Part shown: piece after piece, positions 61,496 through 64,000 of the stretch | Layout: each line of letters begins with the position of its first letter | Position numbering within the stretch: position 1 is the first letter of the stretch | Source: CAIKZY01 sp044374195 | GTDB lineage: Bacteria; Actinomycetota; Actinomycetes; S36-B12 | Direction of reading: 5' to 3' | DNA: 64,000 nt | Assembly: GCA_044374195.1 (NCBI GenBank) | Contig: JBILOY010000003.1 | Span: 1 to 64,000 of the forward strand | Program-made: the position numbers and the translations under genes | The notes under the pieces: model-generated | The model's database searches: none | Seen by the model: only the letters and a program-made list of their open reading frames with translations | Told to the model about the DNA's origin: nothing

Positions 61496-62437
61496 TTAAC
61501 GGGTGGCAACCGTGCGGTGACGGTACAGAACATCGGTATCCCAGCGTGAGAAGCCAAGCCCCTCATAGAGACGAATAGCCGAGGTGTTCCGCGCATCGAC
61601 GTAGAGCATCGCCTGGGAGAGCCCGAGGCCGCGCAGGTGGTGCAGGCCGGCCAAGGTCAACGCCCGGCCCAGGCCGCGCCCGGCGTAGTCGGGATCGACC
61701 CCCACGACGTAGACCTCGCCGATCGCGTCATGGTCGTGGCCGCCGCCGCTCTTTCGCCCGTGAACCTTTGTCCAGTGGAACCCGACCACCGTGCCCTCGT
61801 GCTCGGCTATCAGGAAGCCTGCTGCGGAGAACCAGGGCTCTTCCATGCGCCGATGCAGATCCTCGAGATTCCAATTGCCTTGGTCGGGTAGGTCGGCGAA
61901 GGCTCGACCATTGATCCGCAGCCAGGCTTGGTCATCGACGCCCGGCTCGAATGCGCGAATCGTGCAGCCCTCGGGAAGAACAGCCGCCGAGAGTGGAGCG
62001 AACAGTGAGCGACGCATTTGCCACAGAACTCTGCTCTGCTCGAACTCCATCGAGCGTGCCAGACGCGCTGCGGCGGCCTGCTCGCCATGAGCCCACAGCC
62101 GAAGACCTTCATTCGACGTGAGTTCGAGCAGTGTCGTGATGATGAGGCGACCAACACCCTCGCGGCGTGCGGCCGGCTCGACTGCAAGCTCAGCACTCGG
62201 CCCTTCAACCATGTCGGTGCAGTCAAGGTGTGCGTAGCCGACGATGGTCGATGCACCATCACGCACGAGCACGTGTCGACCGCCGTCGTCGCCACCATGG
62301 CGCAGATGAAGGTAGACATGTTCGGAGAGCGGATGAAGGCCGTCGGCGGAGGTGACGTGCTCGATCAGTGCGATAACCCCCGTGAGCTCATCAGGGTCGA
62401 GGTGCTCGACTGTGCTGACAGTGAGCGACATGCTCAT
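61496..62437 (-). CDS. mshD: Mycothiol synthase
   Basis: The enzyme acetylates Cys-GlcN-Ins in the last step of mycothiol biosynthesis. The 313-residue protein has two GNAT domains (about 10-145 and 155-310); acetyl-CoA binding motifs are REGVGRLI near 95 and YAGRGLGRALT near 250. It overlaps glnR by 4 bases. Mycothiol made here is the likely cofactor of the isomerase at 44104-44790. Confidence 0.9.
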   Translation of the reverse strand: MSMSLTVSTVEHLDPDELTGVIALIEHVTSADGLHPLSEHVYLHLRHGGDDGGRHVLVRDGASTIVGYAHLDCTDMVEGPSAELAVEPAARREGVGRLIITTLLELTSNEGLRLWAHGEQAAAARLARSMEFEQSRVLWQMRRSLFAPLSAAVLPEGCTIRAFEPGVDDQAWLRINGRAFADLPDQGNWNLEDLHRRMEEPWFSAAGFLIAEHEGTVVGFHWTKVHGRKSGGGHDHDAIGEVYVVGVDPDYAGRGLGRALTLAGLHHLRGLGLSQAMLYVDARNTSAIRLYEGLGFSRWDTDVLYRHRTVATR

Positions 62438-63156
62438 ACCAGTGACGGGTCGACAGCTAATTCGTCGTCGATAACGCCTTCGCCCATTGGCACGAAGCGA
62501 TAGCCGACATTGCGCACGGTGCCGATCAGCGACTCATGCTCGACACCGAGTTTTGCGCGCAGGCGACGCACGTGAACATCGACGGTGCGAGTGCCACCGA
62601 AGTAGTCATAGCCCCAGACTTCCTGGAGAAGCAGGGCCCGAGTGAACACGCGGCCCGGGTGCTGCGCGAGGTACTTAAGGAGTTCGAATTCCTTGAAAGT
62701 GAGATCGAGGCTGCGACCGCGCAGTTTGGCGGTGTAGGTGGCCTCATCGACCATCAGTTCGCCACTGCGAATCTCCTCGGGCTCCGAGTTAGTCGCGCCG
62801 GTGGCCTCGCCGATGCGAGAAACCGCAAGACGAAGACGTGCTTCGAGTTCGGCCGGAGAGATCGTGTCGAGCAGGATTTCATCCATCCCCCAGTCCCACT
62901 GCACGGCAGCGAGACCGCCTTCAGTGGTGACCAGGAGAACCGGGACGTCCACGCCCGTCTGGCGGATCAGTCGGGTCAGGCCGCGCACCGCGGGAAGGTC
63001 GCGGCGGCCATCGATAATCAGGGCGTCGCAGTTGGGGGCGTCGAGAAGGGCCGTGGGCTCTGCGGGCATGGCTCGAACGTGGTGGGCAAGAAGCCCCAGC
63101 GCCGGGAGCACCTCAGACGAGGGTTCCATGGCGCGGGTGAGGAGAAGAAGTCTCAC
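62434..63156 (-). CDS. glnR: GlnR-type nitrogen-response regulator
   Basis: This OmpR-family regulator has 240 residues. From the GTG at 63156 the protein starts LLLLTRAMEPSSEVLPALG, close to Streptomyces GlnR, and the receiver domain lacks a normal phosphorylation setting, as in GlnR. The winged-helix DNA-binding domain near 145-225 contains FKEFELLKYLAQHPGRVFTR and the near-invariant GYDYFGGTRTVDVHVRRLR. In other actinobacteria GlnR controls nitrogen genes including glnA and amine or amino-acid uptake. It is translationally coupled to mshD. Confidence 0.9.
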   Translation of the reverse strand: MRLLLLTRAMEPSSEVLPALGLLAHHVRAMPAEPTALLDAPNCDALIIDGRRDLPAVRGLTRLIRQTGVDVPVLLVTTEGGLAAVQWDWGMDEILLDTISPAELEARLRLAVSRIGEATGATNSEPEEIRSGELMVDEATYTAKLRGRSLDLTFKEFELLKYLAQHPGRVFTRALLLQEVWGYDYFGGTRTVDVHVRRLRAKLGVEHESLIGTVRNVGYRFVPMGEGVIDDELAVDPSLV

Positions 63157-63267
63157 GTCACCACCTTTCACCCTGGGGAAAGCCCCAAGGCTACGGCATC
63201 GGGGACAATAGGTGCTCAGTCGGTAAGCGGTGCAGGCAGGAATGTCAGGCGAAGAAGGAGGTGGCTG

Positions 63268-64000
63268 ATGCGAAAGATCACGGATACGTCGATGAGTCCG
63301 TCCATGGCTGCTGCCCTCACACCTGCGGTGCTGACCGCCTCCGACGGCACGTCCATTAGCGCCGGGCACCTACCCCATGAGGGCGATCTCTGCCTGGTCG
63401 TGGCCCACGGATTCACCGGGCAGTGGCGCTCCGAACGGGTGGAGAAAGTCATCCGAGTGCTCTCGACGTCGGCCGGGGTGATCGTCCTCGATATGCGCGG
63501 CCATGGGGAATCCGGCGGAGTCACCACGATCGGTCACAAGGAAATCCAGGATGTGTCAGCTGCCGTCGCGTGGGCACGTGAACTCGGCTACCGGTGTGTC
63601 GTCACCGTGGGTTTCTCGATGGGGGGTGCGGTGGTGCTGCGCCAGGCGGCCTTCACCGAGGGCGAAAGCGATCAGGTCGATGCCGTGATCGCCGTCAGCG
63701 CCCCGGCCTTTTGGCACTACCGAGGCACCAAGGTCATGCGTCGCATGCACAAGGTGGTCGCTTCGAAGGCCGGTCGCACCTTCATGCGCACCCGGGGCAC
63801 ACGTATCGATTGGCAGACCTGGCCTGAACCAATGCCGGAGTCACCGGTTGTGGCAATCGCCAGGTACCCGCATCTGCCCGTCTTGATCGTGCATGGTGAT
63901 GTGGATCGCTACTTCCCGCTCGAGCATCCGCGAGCGCTCCACGCTGCCGCACTCGCAAGCGGCAATGACGGCGCCCAGCTCTGGGAGATTTCCGGCTTCG
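63268..64000 (+). CDS. Alpha/beta hydrolase, 3' end cut by window
   Basis: The ATG at 63268 has AGGAGG at 63256-63261. The open frame reaches the window end with no stop, so at least 244 residues are seen. VVAHGFTGQW near 48 holds the oxyanion region. DMRGHGESGG near 76, the nucleophile elbow GFSMGG near 115 and an acid-containing segment IVHGDVDRYF near 210 follow. The catalytic histidine is beyond the cut. The substrate is unknown. Confidence 0.78.
   Translation, partial: MRKITDTSMSPSMAAALTPAVLTASDGTSISAGHLPHEGDLCLVVAHGFTGQWRSERVEKVIRVLSTSAGVIVLDMRGHGESGGVTTIGHKEIQDVSAAVAWARELGYRCVVTVGFSMGGAVVLRQAAFTEGESDQVDAVIAVSAPAFWHYRGTKVMRRMHKVVASKAGRTFMRTRGTRIDWQTWPEPMPESPVVAIARYPHLPVLIVHGDVDRYFPLEHPRALHAAALASGNDGAQLWEISGF

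Noticed and set aside
1..64000. CRISPR array, insertion sequence, prophage, tRNA or rRNA genes
   Set aside because: No regularly spaced repeats, transposase, integrase or phage proteins were seen, and no tRNA or rRNA sequence was recognised.

Overview
The window is GC-rich, almost gap-free DNA from an actinobacterium. The lineage markers are a GlnR-type nitrogen regulator next to mycothiol synthase (mshD), a mycothiol-dependent maleylpyruvate isomerase family protein, a divergent GlgM/GlgC pair laid out as in mycobacteria, a two-domain NUDIX/SixA (MutT1-like) protein, an F420/FMN luciferase-like enzyme, and promoters that appear to give leaderless mRNAs. I saw no rRNA, tRNA, CRISPR array or insertion sequence. 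The genus cannot be named from sequence alone.

Layout. (1) 1-7.7 kb is a sugar-uptake block (single-domain ABC ATPase, XylH-like permease, ROK regulator, aldose epimerase, Gfo/Idh/MocA oxidoreductase), followed on the minus strand by a TauB/SsuB-type ABC transporter. (2) 7.9-16.6 kb holds a flavin monooxygenase and a ThDP-dependent enzyme, the binding protein that probably belongs to the TauB/SsuB-type transporter, two DUF202 membrane proteins, a sulfatase, a YtcJ-like amidohydrolase and a RbsD/FucU mutarotase. (3) 16.5-22.4 kb holds a possible ferredoxin remnant, a LysA-like decarboxylase, a polar amino-acid ABC transporter and a xylulokinase.

(4) 22.4-52.2 kb is the most unusual part, a 30-kb catabolic island. 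A minus-strand operon combines homoprotocatechuate-type meta-cleavage enzymes (HpaE-, HpaD- and HpaG-like) with a ferredoxin and ferredoxin reductase. A MarR regulator and a cytochrome P450 are next to it. Beyond are three glutamine-synthetase-like ligases, two of them paired with class I glutamine-amidotransferase-like hydrolases; formyl-THF deformylase; an acetoacetate-decarboxylase family protein; a luciferase-like oxidoreductase; a NicX-like ring-cleaving dioxygenase with an alpha/beta hydrolase; two acyl-CoA dehydrogenases; an aminobenzoate-CoA-ligase-like enzyme; a CoA-transferase; a second P450; an alcohol dehydrogenase; and an amino-acid permease. A repeated palindrome with arms GATCGTTCGG and CCGAACGATC is found at five promoters and suggests one MarR regulon. 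I infer uptake of an amine or N-heteroaromatic compound, capture or detoxification as a gamma-glutamyl amide, P450 oxidation, extradiol ring cleavage and CoA-linked breakdown. The substrate is unknown.

(5) 52.2-64 kb is mostly core metabolism: an EamA transporter, glgM and glgC (divergent), a secreted trypsin-like protease with an FnIII domain, a polyphosphate operon (ppk1, CYTH-CHAD, NUDIX-phosphatase), glnR-mshD and the start of an alpha/beta hydrolase cut by the window end.
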